From the NCBI GenBank assembly GCA_963733395.1, contig CAVTCZ010000011.1, forward strand, positions 1-64,000: a DNA stretch of 64,000 nucleotides. Reading direction: 5' to 3'. Of the stretch, positions 8,710-17,336 are shown piece after piece; positions within the stretch are counted from its first letter, which is position 1, and every line of letters begins with the position of its first letter. A model generated the notes under the pieces. The model had not been told where the DNA came from. It saw only the letters and a list, made by a program, of their open reading frames with translations, and made no database searches. A program made the position numbers and the translations under genes. The DNA is from JADKAV01 sp963733395. GTDB taxonomy: Bacteria > Actinomycetota > Actinomycetes > S36-B12 > UBA10799.

Positions 8710-8940
8710 ACGCCCGGTGCTGGCCCCAAGGCGTCGGGGCGATCCGGCAGCCGTGCTCGGACAGCACCCTGCAGAAGCCGTCGCTGACGCTCCTCCCAAA
8801 CTCGACCCCGAACTTCATCCCGGTAGTCGGTGATGAAGCGACCAAGGCGTTCAAGACAGAAGTCAGCGAGCTGCGTAGGGCCAACGGATCCTCAAAGCGG
8901 CCTCGGCTTCCTTTCGCGGCGGAGTTCGCCCGCCCACGGA
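8710..8940. mobile_element. Scrambled IS3-family remnant
   Basis: On the plus strand, about 8845-8940 reads TEVSELRRANGSSKRPRLPF then AAEFARPRR, resembling the end of IS3-type orfA (ELRRANEILK...FA.ELDRP). On the minus strand, about 8820-8710 reads FCRVLSEHGCRIAPTPW, resembling the start of orfB (ICRVLTEHGCKIAPSTYY). The two parts therefore face each other, which does not occur in an intact element and implies rearrangement. No terminal inverted repeats are visible. Weak but specific matches. Confidence 0.45.
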
Positions 8941-8984
8941 GGTACCTCTCGAATTCATGGGCGATCCATATGGAGGCTCGGCGC

Positions 8985-9243
8985 ACTGGCTATCACGGGC
9001 GAGTTCAGCTATCAAACGATCACACTGCTGGTATCCACCCTGTTCGTGGAACCGTTGCTGCGCGTGCTGCTGGCACAATTCGCTGCCACCGCCACCGTTT
9101 CGAAGTTCCTGCCGGGGGCGGCGGGCGAGGCCATCGCCGGCTCGAGCCTGTGTGTGAGCTCGGGCATGGCGAATCTGCTGCAGCCATGAGTGGGAATGCT
9201 CGTGCTGCTCGCCTACGCCGTCGTCTTGGCCCCGTGGGCCAGC
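8985..9243 (+). pseudogene. C-terminal relic of an ABC-2 type permease
   Basis: One frame reads ALAITGEFSYQTITLLVSTL, then FVEPLLRVLLAQFAATATVS, FLPGAAGEAIAGSS and SSGMANLLQP, a TGA, then VGMLVLLAYAVVLAPWAS and a stop. This has the order of the last third of ABC-2 permeases that respond to peptides or drugs (E(Y/F)xYxTI, then PFLPxxAGxA, then QPWxGxLVLxAYA). The TGA stands where Trp (TGG) is expected. The N-terminal two thirds and the ATPase gene are missing. I see nothing in 9244-9384 except the ParA-like gene's leader. Confidence 0.5.
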
Positions 9244-9384
9244 TGACGACCTTTCGCCGGGATATCGGCTGGTTTCGGGACGTCAAACCCATCCGCGAAC
9301 CCCCGGTGCGGCCTGCGGGATCGGCGTCGGATCCTGATACGTTGCAGGTGTCCTTGACTGATTCGGTATTCCACAGGAGTCGCA

Positions 9385-10470
9385 GTGTCAGAGGAACGAA
9401 CACCGTCCGAGGCCACGTCATTGGCCCGTCTTGATGACCTCTTGCACAGCGATGTCGACCCGCCGCGTCCCGTCAGCACTACTCCGGCGCCCCGCGAGCA
9501 GTCCGCAGTTCCGGACACTTCGCAGGAACGACCCGCCCGCGGCAGATGGCGGGACCGGGTGGCCCATTGGACCGGGGTGGCTGAGGTGGAGGCGCCGGAT
9601 GTCACCGCGCTGGCCGAAAGCCAGGAAGACCAGATCGCGGCAGCCCACTGGCCCCGCCCGGTGAACATCGCTGTGCTCAATCTCAAGGGGGGCAGCGGCA
9701 AGACGCCGACTGCGCTGACTTTGGCCGGGGTACTCGCCCACATCCGCGGCGGCGGGGTGGCGGTGCTCGAAGCCTGCGAGACTCCGGGCACTCTGGCCCA
9801 CCGTGCCGAAGGCTCAGCACAGGCCGGACTCTCGGAACTGCTCGACCGCGACGAGGACGTGCCGAACGCCGTAGCCCTGTCCACCTACATGCTCCGGCAG
9901 ACCTCGCACGCCGACGTGCTGGCGAACTCCGACCGGCAGGACCGTGTGCTCACCGCCCGGGACGTCATCACCGCCCGGCGCGTGATCGACCACTTCTACG
10001 CGATCTCAGTCACCGACTCAGCACTGAATCCGGCCAGCGGCGCCTGGCAGGCGGCCGTGCGCACCGCCGACGTGGCGGTCCTGCCGGTGACGTTCTCCAG
10101 CGACGCTGTCAACGGCGCTGCCCGCGTCCTGGAACTGTTCGGTAAGGCCGGCCCCGAGTTCGCCGAGCCTGAGCATGGGCTGATCGCCCGCACGGTGGTC
10201 GTGCTCAGTGACGCTGGCATTCGGACGTCCCCGTCGCACACCGAGGCCATCAAGACCGCCCTGAATGCCCTGTCGGTTCCGGTACTTGAGGTTCCGTTCG
10301 AGCCTGCGCTCCAGGACGGTCGCATCTCGATCGGCGCGTTCAGCGACGCGTCACAGGCCGCGTGGACGGCCGTAGCCGCCGCAGTCGTCGACATGTGCGG
10401 TCATGCGGACGTTTCGACCGACTTGGTGGATGCTGGGTTCAGCGCTGCAGAAGCCGGTATGGGTTCCTGA
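9385..10470 (+). CDS. MinD/ParA-like ATPase with a long N-terminal extension
   Basis: The product is 361 aa. The start GTG is preceded by AGGAG at good spacing. Residues 1-90 are a polar, Pro-rich extension. A deviant Walker A follows (AVLNLKGGSGKTPTALTLAG), the ParA/MinD signature. The Walker A' aspartate region reads VAVLEACETPGT, and where ParA has the DTPP Walker B loop this protein reads AISVTDSALNP, so its switch loop is atypical. Then come VAVLPVTFSSDAVNGA and a C-terminal VLEVPFEPAL. Related proteins are common on actinobacterial plasmids and integrative elements; role in partitioning or secretion is not shown. No ParB partner or parS-like array is visible beside it. Confidence 0.7.
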   Translation: MSEERTPSEATSLARLDDLLHSDVDPPRPVSTTPAPREQSAVPDTSQERPARGRWRDRVAHWTGVAEVEAPDVTALAESQEDQIAAAHWPRPVNIAVLNLKGGSGKTPTALTLAGVLAHIRGGGVAVLEACETPGTLAHRAEGSAQAGLSELLDRDEDVPNAVALSTYMLRQTSHADVLANSDRQDRVLTARDVITARRVIDHFYAISVTDSALNPASGAWQAAVRTADVAVLPVTFSSDAVNGAARVLELFGKAGPEFAEPEHGLIARTVVVLSDAGIRTSPSHTEAIKTALNALSVPVLEVPFEPALQDGRISIGAFSDASQAAWTAVAAAVVDMCGHADVSTDLVDAGFSAAEAGMGS

Positions 10471-11080
10471 CACAGCGACTGCCTTGCCCGGTGCGGCGAG
10501 TCTGGTGGTGTTCATCAGGGCTTCGGCGGGCTGGATTTCGCGTGCACAGGTACTCACCTCGAAGATCGGTGACGGTCGCGGGAACGCCGGGGGTCGGAGC
10601 TTGCCCCTACCCAGCAATCGCACAACTTTCGCCCGCCTCCGACCGGCATGGGCTCCGGCCGGGAAACTCGACGACCTTCGACCAGGCTCGCGGTGCTCAC
10701 GCAAGGTGCTCAGCCCCAGCCACAAAGCCTTCGCGGTCAATCGCTGCCGTTAGCTATCCTGCGATACAGCCAGACAACTTGAGAGCAAGGTGACCCCTTG
10801 CCTGTGCCCGACGAGAGCCCCTACGGCAAGCTGATTTCAAGATCACGAATTCGCCGGAATATCTTGTCGCACAGCGCACCCCCATCCCCTCGTGACGCAC
10901 ACCGTCACAGGGTGAACACTGGCGAAGATGCCCGGCAGGTTGAGCGTGAACCTGAACGATTTCTTGACGACAGCTCTGACGACAGTTCACCCTGCAACGA
11001 CCCGGTACGCAGCGGTACGAAAACCTCGCTTCTAAGCACGAAACCGGGACGTCAGGGCACACCCAGGGACGCATTCGACG
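10471..11080. other. No recognisable gene; direct-repeat patches only
   Basis: Open frames here look like chance. A short direct repeat (tgacgacag, twice near 10967-10990) is present. The region separates the ParA-like gene from a tRNA fragment and may be the edge of an integrated element. Confidence 0.4.
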
Positions 11081-11086
11081 AACCGG

Positions 11087-11122
11087 TTGGTTGGGGGTTC
11101 GAATCCCTCCGGGCGCGCCTCG
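11087..11122 (+). tRNA. 3' end of a tRNA gene, probably an attachment-site remnant
   Basis: GGTTGGGGGTTCGAATCCCT followed by CCGGGCGC is a T-arm (GGGGG, TTCGAAT loop, CCCTC) plus the 3' strand of an acceptor stem, as in actinobacterial tRNA-Arg type genes. I cannot find the matching 5' acceptor strand, D-arm or anticodon arm upstream. A tRNA 3' end alone is what an integrated element leaves at its att site. No integrase gene is visible in the window. Confidence 0.5.
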
Positions 11123-11180
11123 ACATCCAGCATGAGCGACTTTGGGTCCACTCGTGGGTCGACCCCACCCCGGACATAAG

Positions 11181-11217
11181 AAACCCCTGACCAGAATGTG
11201 CTTCTGATCAGGGGTTT
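11181..11217. terminator. Strong bidirectional hairpin next to tRNA-Pro
   Basis: AAACCCCTGA (11181-11190) pairs with TCAGGGGTTT (11208-11217), with an inner CAGAA/TTCTG stem and short loop. It lies seven bases beyond the 3' end of tRNA-Pro and ends in T-rich sequence on both strands, so it fits an intrinsic terminator for the tRNA. Confidence 0.8.
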
Positions 11218-11223
11218 CACCCG

Positions 11224-11297
11224 TCGGGCTGACAGGATTTGAACCTGCGACCCCCTGACCCCCAGTCAGGTGCGCTACCAAGCTGCGCTACAGCCCG
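11224..11297 (-). tRNA. tRNA-Pro (GGG)
   Basis: The minus strand gives a full cloverleaf: acceptor CGGGCTG/CAGCCCG, D-arm GCGC...GCGC, anticodon stem CCTGA/TCAGG with loop CTGGGGG (anticodon GGG), T-arm with GGTTCAAATCC, discriminator A. CCA is not encoded. Length 74 nt including the discriminator. Confidence 0.93.
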
Positions 11298-11461
11298 CCA
11301 CACGCGTACGCGTGCTTCCAAAGAATACCGGTGAGCCAGGCGAGTCTTCGTGGTACCCCCGCGAGGATTCTGCTTTCGCAACGCGGCGTGAAACCGGTGT
11401 CGTGGCGAAGGGGCCGAACTGACCTAGAAGATATGTCGGTGGTCCGTCATACGGTCTGGCC

Positions 11462-12192
11462 ATGGGCCGTATGCGCAAGTACACCGACGGCCAACTGGCC
11501 GAAGCGATTGCGGTATCGACTTCATGGAGAGGTGTGCTGCGTGAGCTGGGACTGGCAGCAACCTCGTCGGGAGTGATGAGATCCGTGCGCTCCCATGCCG
11601 ATTCTCTGGGCCTCGACTTGACCACTTCCGGGGCGGACGTCGTTGGACAGAAGGCAGCCTTCGGGCCGTCATCGCGCATGGCAGCACGTGGTCCGAGGTG
11701 GCCGGAATCCTAGAACTGCACGACACTTGCGACATCGAGACATTGAGGGGGCACGCGGCTCGACTGGACTTGGACGTCGCACATCTAGCACCCATGACTA
11801 CAACGTCAACCGATCAGAACCTCAAACCCTCGATCGCGCACCTCGATCGTGCGGGTTCACTGCTCGCCGCTGCCTGGTTCACACTGAGTGGGCTGGCTGT
11901 GTCCTGGCCGCTCGAGCCGAGCCGTTACGACCTGCTTGTGGGCACTCCTGTGGGTATCCGCCGAGTTCAGGTCAAGACGACGACGGTGCGGGTGGGGCAC
12001 ACCTGGAAGGTCTATCTCTCAACCTGTCGTCGCAGACGTAGAACGTACAACCCCGACGAGATAGACGACTTCTTCATTATCGATGGCGATCTCAGCAACT
12101 ATCTGATCCCGGTCGCCGTAGTCGGTGGCCTGCATGCGATCCACCTTGCCGCTTACGAGCAGTACCGATTGCCGCGGATCGCTGGAAGGTGA
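11462..12192 (+). CDS. Predicted two-HTH, PD-(D/E)XK-like site-specific nuclease, one frameshift
   Basis: Joined length is ~243 aa. Two similar helix-turn-helix units come first: KYTDGQLAEAIAVSTSWRGV with RELGLAATSSGVMRSVRSHA, then RWTEGSLRAVIAHGSTWSEV with AGILEL and LRGHAARLDLD. The frame changes by -1 near 11621 between them. The catalytic-looking part reads WPLEPSRYDLLVGTPVG then RRVQVKTTTVR and TWKVYLS, matching a D...(Q/E)xK PD-(D/E)XK core, then NPDEIDDFFIIDGDL. Similar proteins in actinobacteria often lie next to tRNA genes and resemble tRNA-intron homing nucleases such as I-Ssp6803I in plan. Here it begins 165 bp from tRNA-Pro. Host or target not known. Confidence 0.65.
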
Positions 12193-12246
12193 CCGAAAGG
12201 GCGCGAAGTCCGCAGGCGTTCGGCAATCGCGAAGCTACCCGTTCAA

Positions 12247-13702
12247 TCACGCGGCGCCGGCGCTTCTCCCGGATGCGCAGGTTGATCCGGATCGGCGTGC
12301 CCACGAAGCCGAACTCCTCGCGCAGCCGCCGCTCGATGTAGCGCCGGTAGCCCTGCTCGAGGAAGCCGGTGGTGAACAGTGCGAACGTCGGCGGCTGGGT
12401 TGCGGCCTGTGTGCCGAACAGGATCTTCGGCTGCCGGCCACCGCGCACCGGGTGTGGGTGCGAGGCGCCGAGTTCGGAGAGGAACTTGTTGAGCCGGCCG
12501 GTGCCGACCCGCGTCTGCCATGAGTTCAACGCGGTTTGCAGGTGCTTGCCGATCCGCTCCACCCCGCGGCCGGTCTTGCCGGAGATGTTGATCGTCGCGG
12601 CCCAGGGCACCCCGACCAGATCCAGATCCATCTCCCGGGCCAGTTCCCGGCGGCGCTCGTCGTCCATCAGGTCCCACTTGGAGAACGCGATCACCAGGGC
12701 GCGCCCGGCGTCGACCACCATCTGCACGATGCGGATGTCCTGCTCGGTCACGGGCTCGCTGGCGTCGATGACCACCAGCGCCACCTCGGCGCGCTCGATC
12801 GCCCGCTGGGTCCGCAGGGACGCGTAATACTCGTGGCCGCTGGCCTCCTTCACCCGGCGGCGGATACCGGCGGTGTCGACGAACAGCCACTGCTTGTCGC
12901 CGATGGTGACGACCTCGTCCACCGGATCCACGGTCGTCCCGGCGACGCTGTCCACCACCGCGCGCTCATGGCCGGCCAGCTTGTTCAGCAGCGACGACTT
13001 GCCGACGTTGGGCCGCCCGACGATCGCCACCCGGCGGGGCCCCACGATGACCTCGGCCGACCCCTGGTCGGGCAGGCGGGCGACGATCTCGTCCAGCAGG
13101 TCCCCGCTGCCCCGGCCGTGCAGCCCGGAGACGGGGTACGGCTCGCCCAGGCCCAGCGACCACAGCGCCGTGGCGTCGGCTTCGGTCGCGGCGTCGTCCA
13201 CCTTGGTCGCCGCCAGCACGACCGGCTTGCCCGCCTTGCGCAGGATCGGTACGACCTGCTCGTCGGCGTCGGTGGCACCGATGATCGCGTCGACCACGAA
13301 CATCACGACGTCGGCCTCGTCGACGGCCCGCTGCGCTTGCGCCGCGATGTCCGCCCGCATGCCCGTCGCGTCGGCCTCCCAGCCGCCGGTGTCGATGAGC
13401 TGGAACTCCCGGCCCGCCCACTCGGCGGTGTAACGCACGCGATCGCGGGTCACCCCCGGGACGTCCTGCACGACCGCCTCGCGACGGCCGATCATGCGGT
13501 TGACCAGGGTGGACTTGCCGACGTTGGGCCGACCGATGACCGCCACTACCGGCAGCATCGGCTCGGTCGGCTCGACGATCTCGATCTCGCCGTACTCCTG
13601 CGCCGCCACCGATTCGGCGGCCCTGGCCAGCGCCTCGACATCGGAGTCGTCGCCGGCGAAGTCATCGACGTAGACCTCGTCGCCGGGGATCTGCTCGCTC
13701 AT
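12247..13702 (-). CDS. der: Ribosome-assembly GTPase Der (EngA)
   Basis: Two tandem GTPase domains: G1 at VIGRPNVGKSTLVNR and again at IVGRPNVGKSSLLNK, each with DTGG/DTAG (G3) and TKVD or SKWD (G4). A C-terminal KH-like domain ends RIREKRRRR. Der acts in 50S subunit maturation. The frame as read runs on ~70 codons into the convergent nuclease gene; a single extra base near 12252 would restore a stop at 12247, which gives the usual length of ~484 aa, so I end it there. The start ATG overlaps the cmk stop (ATGA). The ~35-residue acidic N-terminal extension is common in actinobacteria. Confidence 0.93.
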
Positions 13703-14365
13703 CGTCGCTCCTCGACCAGGGCGGTCACGTGGTCGATCACTTCGTCCAGGGTCATGAAGGTGGCATCCACTTCGATCGCATCCTCGGCCAATTGCAGCGG
13801 CGACACCGCACGGCCACTGTCGGCGGCGTCGCGCGCCGTCAGCGATTCGTGGGTGTCGGCGACGTCGCCGGCGTGTCCGCGCTCGGCGTCCTCGGCGGCA
13901 CGACGCGCCGCCCGCGCGGCCACGTCAGCGGTCAGGTAGACCTTGAGGTCGGCGTCGGGGAACACCACGGTTCCGAGGTCCCGTCCCTCGGCGACCAGGC
14001 CCTTCCCGGCGGCCGCGGCCACGGCCTGCTGCTGAGACACAAGCGCACGCCTCACCTCGGGCACCGCGCTGTACGCGCTCACGGCCGCAGTGACCTCCGG
14101 CGTGCGAATGGCCTCGGACACGTCCTGGCCGTTGACGGTGATGACCGGACCCGACGGGTCGGTGCCGCTGACGATCACACAGTCCGCGATCCGGTCGGCC
14201 GCCTGCTCGTGCCGACAGCCCGTTCTGCAACGCCCACCACGTCACCGCCCGGTACATGGCGCCGGTGTCCAGGTACTCGTACCCGAGGCGTTGGGCCACT
14301 CCCCTGGACACGCTGGACTTCCCGGATCCGGAGGGGCCGTCCACGGCGACGATGACAGCGGGCAT
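13699..14365 (-). CDS. cmk: Cytidylate kinase, one frameshift
   Basis: Phosphorylates CMP/dCMP. N-terminal VAVDGPSGSGKSSVSRGVAQ is the P-loop, followed by LDTGAMYRAVTW; the second frame gives VSAYSAVPEVRRALVSQQQ, EGRDLGTVVFPDADLK and the TLDEVIDHV end. The frame shifts near 14210 (one extra C: GCACGAG for GCAGAG), inside a conserved essential gene, so I treat it as a sequence error; joined length 221 aa is normal. It overlaps der by four bases and lies downstream of tyrA. Confidence 0.88.
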
Positions 14366-14460
14366 GGGTGAGAGCCTATCGGTGGGTGTCGGCGCCGCAG
14401 CCTCGCCGCGCGCCGGCACGCCCGAGCGCTGCTGGACTCAGCCTCGGCGGCCACCGGCAC

Positions 14461-14540
14461 AGGCGTGAGCCAAGACGCACTAGGCGTGAGGCAGAATCCT
14501 CCCGATTCTGGCTCACAGGTAGCGACTCTGACTCACGCCT
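14461..14540. repeat. Intergenic palindrome cluster between tyrA and cmk
   Basis: AGGCGTGAG occurs at 14461 and 14482 and its complement CTCACGCCT at 14532. Inside, GTGAGGCAGAAT (14486-14497) pairs with ATTCTGGCTCAC (14505-14516) around a CCTCCCG loop. The whole forms nested hairpins in a gap of ~190 bp. It could act as a terminator or be a REP-type element. Confidence 0.6.
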
Positions 14541-14557
14541 TCGCGCGGCCACCGCAC

Positions 14558-15611
14558 CTAGCCCCGCAACCGCCAGCCGCCCTCGATCAAGGAATCCCGC
14601 AGTCGCTGCTCGGCCTCCGGGCGCACCACCAAGTGCGCGATGGCCCGCAGCCGGCCGAGCGTGTGCTCGATCCGGACGTCCTCGAGGTTGACCCCGGCCT
14701 CCCCCGCCCGCAGGAACAGCGCAGCGAGTTGGCCGGGGGCGTCCTCGATCACCACGGACACGGTGGCGAAGGCGGCCGCCTCACCACCGTGCTTACCCGG
14801 AAGCCGGCCGCGGCCGGCGGCACCGTCGGCCAGCAATTCCCGCACACCGGCGACATCGTGGCCCGCCAGCGCCGATCGGAACGCCGCCACATCGTCGCTG
14901 AACCGCGACAGGTAGCCGTCGACGTGATCGGCGTTGGCCAGCAGGATCTGCGCCCACAGTCCGGGGTCGCTGGCGGCGATCCGGGTGGTGTCCCGCAGGC
15001 CCGGTCCGGCAACGCTGACATCGGCCGCTGATGCTCCGACGAGCTGTGCGGCCAGCAGCGACGCGACCACCTGCGGCGCGTGTGAGCACAAGGCCACCGC
15101 CCGGTCGTGCTCATCGGGATCCATCAGCCGCACGACCGCCCGCAGGCTCTCGGCCAACTCGGTGATCTGCACCAACCTGTGGGGCTCGGTCTGCGCCGTC
15201 GGCGTCAGGATCCAGGGCCGGTCCTCGAAGAGGTCCCCGCGGCCGGCAGCAGCCCCGGACACCTCCCGGCCGGCCATCGGATGACCGCCCACGAACCTGC
15301 CCAGATCCGCCCCGTTGCGCCGCGAGTTCGGCGATGGGTCCGGCCTTCACGCTGCCGACGTCCGTCACCGTCGCAGCCGGGAATCGTCGCAACGCCAGGC
15401 CGACCTCGGCCGCTATCTGATCCGGCGGGACGGCGACGATGACGACGTCCGGGTCCTGGCAGACTTCGTCGGAACCGGCACCCATCCCCACGGCCGTGGC
15501 CACGGCGAGCGGGTCCAGATCCTCCAGGAACACCCGGGCCCCGGTCTGCGACAGCGCCAGGCCGAGGGAGGTGCCGAGCAGCCCGGCACCCCGGATGAGC
15601 ACGTCAGTCAT
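14558..15611 (-). CDS. tyrA: Prephenate dehydrogenase, one frameshift
   Basis: Tyrosine biosynthesis: oxidative decarboxylation of prephenate. N-terminal VLIRGAGLLGTSLGLALSQT is the NAD-binding motif (GxGLxG), followed by TDVGSVKAG and, in the next frame, GGHPMAGREVSG with the catalytic His. A C-terminal ACT domain is visible (VSVVIEDAPGQLAALFLRAG, VNLEDVRIEHTLGRL), implying feedback control by an aromatic amino acid. The frame shifts near 15311 (one extra G). Joined length 350 aa. The start overlaps the aroH stop, so the two form an aromatic-acid pair. Confidence 0.88.
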
Positions 15612-15971
15612 CGGCGGTCGCTTGTCGCAGGCTTTCGGTCCCGCGCAGGTAGACGTGCTCACGTCGGCGCGAGCACGGTCCGATTCGACGTGCGCCATGA
15701 CCCGGACCACCCGCGGCATGGCGCCCGGGACGGCGACCTCCTGTGCCGACAGCAGCGGGACGTCCTCGAGCCCGGCCAGGCGGGCGGCGGTGGCCGGATA
15801 GCAGGAGACGAGGTCGGGGGTGGAGGTGAGGATGACGCTGATCACGTCGGCCGGCTCGATGCCGTTGACCGCCAGCATCTCGGTCACGAGCTCCCCGACG
15901 GCTTCCATGATCGGTTCCCGTTCGTCTGCGGACACCTGCGTCGCTCCGCGCACCGCTCGTACATGCCACAT
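15604..15971 (-). CDS. aroH: Chorismate mutase, AroH type, one frameshift
   Basis: Converts chorismate to prephenate, the substrate of the adjacent TyrA. VRAVRGATQVSADEREPIMEA and VISVILTSTPDLVSCYPATA match the B. subtilis AroH trimeric family (Arg7, Glu78-region and C-terminal Arg conserved in sequence). The start ATG at 15971 lies 9 bp after the rluB stop. The C-terminus HVYLRGTESLR appears in another frame: one base seems to be missing near 15661. Joined length ~122 aa is typical. Confidence 0.85.
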
Positions 15972-15979
15972 CCGAAAGA

Positions 15980-16702
15980 CTACAAGCCGACCTCTGTGTA
16001 CAGACTCTGCAGTTCCTTGCCTGTGACCTCGCGCAGTTGGCCGCTCGCCAGACCCCGCAGGCGCACCGGTCCCACCTGCGTGCGGACCAGTCGTTGCACC
16101 GGATGCCCGAGCGCCTCGAACAGCCTGCGCACGATCCGGTTGCGGCCCTCGTGCAGCGTCACTTCGACCACGCTGCGCTCCTCGGCGGTATCGACCACGC
16201 GGCAATGGTCCACGGTCACCGGGCCGTCGTCGAGCTCCACCGGCCTGCGCAACCGGGCCCGCAGCCCGGGGTCCACCCGCCCGGCGACGGTGGCCACATA
16301 CGTCTTGGCCACCCCGTGGCTCGGGTGGGAGATCCGGTTGGCCAGTTCCCCGTCGTTGGTCAGCAGCAACAGGCCCTCCGTATCGACGTCCAGCCGGCCC
16401 ACATGGAACACCCGCTCGGACCGGTCGGCCACGTAATCCCCCACGCACGGGCGGCCTCGGGCATCGCTCATGGCCGACGCGACGCCGCGGGGTTTGTGCA
16501 GGGCGAGCACCACATGCTCGCTGCGCGTCGGGATCCGGGTGCCGTCCACGTGGATGACCGCGGTCTGCGGGTCGACCCGGGCGCCGAGAATGGCAACCTG
16601 GCCATCGACAGTGACCCGGCCTTCCGCGATGAGCTGGTCGCAGATGCGGCGGCTGCCGACGCCGGCGGCTGCAAGCACCTTCTGGAGGCGTACGCCCTCC
16701 AC
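15980..16702 (-). CDS. rluB: Ribosomal large subunit pseudouridine synthase
   Basis: 240 aa. N-terminal S4 domain (VRLQKVLAAAGVGSRRICDQ) followed by the RsuA/RluB catalytic core with HKPRGVASAMSD, HVGRLDVDTEGLLLLTNDGE (catalytic Asp in GRLDxxTxG) and HEGRNRIVRRLFEALGHPVQ. It modifies helix 80-region uridine of 23S rRNA in the family. It follows scpB with no gap (stop of scpB at 16703) as in other actinobacteria. Confidence 0.9.
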   Translation of the reverse strand: MEGVRLQKVLAAAGVGSRRICDQLIAEGRVTVDGQVAILGARVDPQTAVIHVDGTRIPTRSEHVVLALHKPRGVASAMSDARGRPCVGDYVADRSERVFHVGRLDVDTEGLLLLTNDGELANRISHPSHGVAKTYVATVAGRVDPGLRARLRRPVELDDGPVTVDHCRVVDTAEERSVVEVTLHEGRNRIVRRLFEALGHPVQRLVRTQVGPVRLRGLASGQLREVTGKELQSLYTEVGL

Positions 16703-17336
16703 CTAGATCTCGCCGGTCAGTTCCGGGGAGTCGAGGTCGTCGAGGTCCGGCAGGTAGTCGGCCACCGGCGGCAACTCGTCCAGCGAAGCGATGCCGAGAC
16801 GCTGCAGGAAGTACTCGGTCGTCGCGTACAGCACGGCACCGCTCTCGGCGTCGTGCCCGACCTCGGTGATCAAGCCGCGGGTCACCGAGTGTCTTCATCA
16901 CACCGTCGACGTTGACGGCACGGATGGCGCTGACCCGGGTGCGCGAGACCGGCTGCCGGTAGGCCACGACGGCCAGCGTCTCCATCGCCGCCTGCGAGAG
17001 CCGGGCCGACTGCCCGTCCTTGACGTAACGACTGACCAGTTCCGAGCAGTCCGCGGCGGTGACGTAGCGCCAGCCGCTGGACTCCTTGCGGAGGGTGAAG
17101 CCGCGCCCGGAGGTCGAGTAGTCGCTCTGCAGCGACTCGACGGTGGCGGTGATGTCGTCCGGCGGGGTGTGCAACACCGTGCCCAGGTCCTCGGCCGACA
17201 TGGGTTCGTCGGCGATCAGCAGCAGCGCCTCGACCGCGGCCGCCAACGACGGTGCCCCCAGATCGGGCGTCGGCTCCTCGACCTCCGCGGTGCGCGCACC
17301 GAGTCGGTCCGTCAGGTCAATCACCCGATGGGTCAC
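16703..17336 (-). CDS. scpB: Segregation and condensation protein B, one frameshift
   Basis: Winged-helix kleisin-associated partner of SMC-ScpA. AAAVEALLLIADEPMSAEDL and the conserved AAMETLAVVAYRQPVSRTRV...AIRAVNVDGVMKTL identify it; after a +1 shift near 16886 the second wing continues VTRGLITEVGHDAESGAVLY and YFLQRLGIASLDELPP. Joined length 210 aa. It overlaps the 3' end of scpA by 20 bp, so translation is probably coupled. Confidence 0.9.

Noticed and set aside
10754..11281. Minus-strand frame with GGIRTPNQPVRR-like and EGFEPPTNRF-like peptides
   Set aside because: These peptides are a known artefact of translating tRNA T-arms. They support the tRNA fragment, not a protein.
12536..13939. 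Long open frames on the strand opposite to der, argG-argH, recN, pheT and other GC-rich genes (some over 400 codons)
   Set aside because: They are shadows of high-GC coding sequence. The proteins have biased composition and no motifs, while the opposite strand carries full families.
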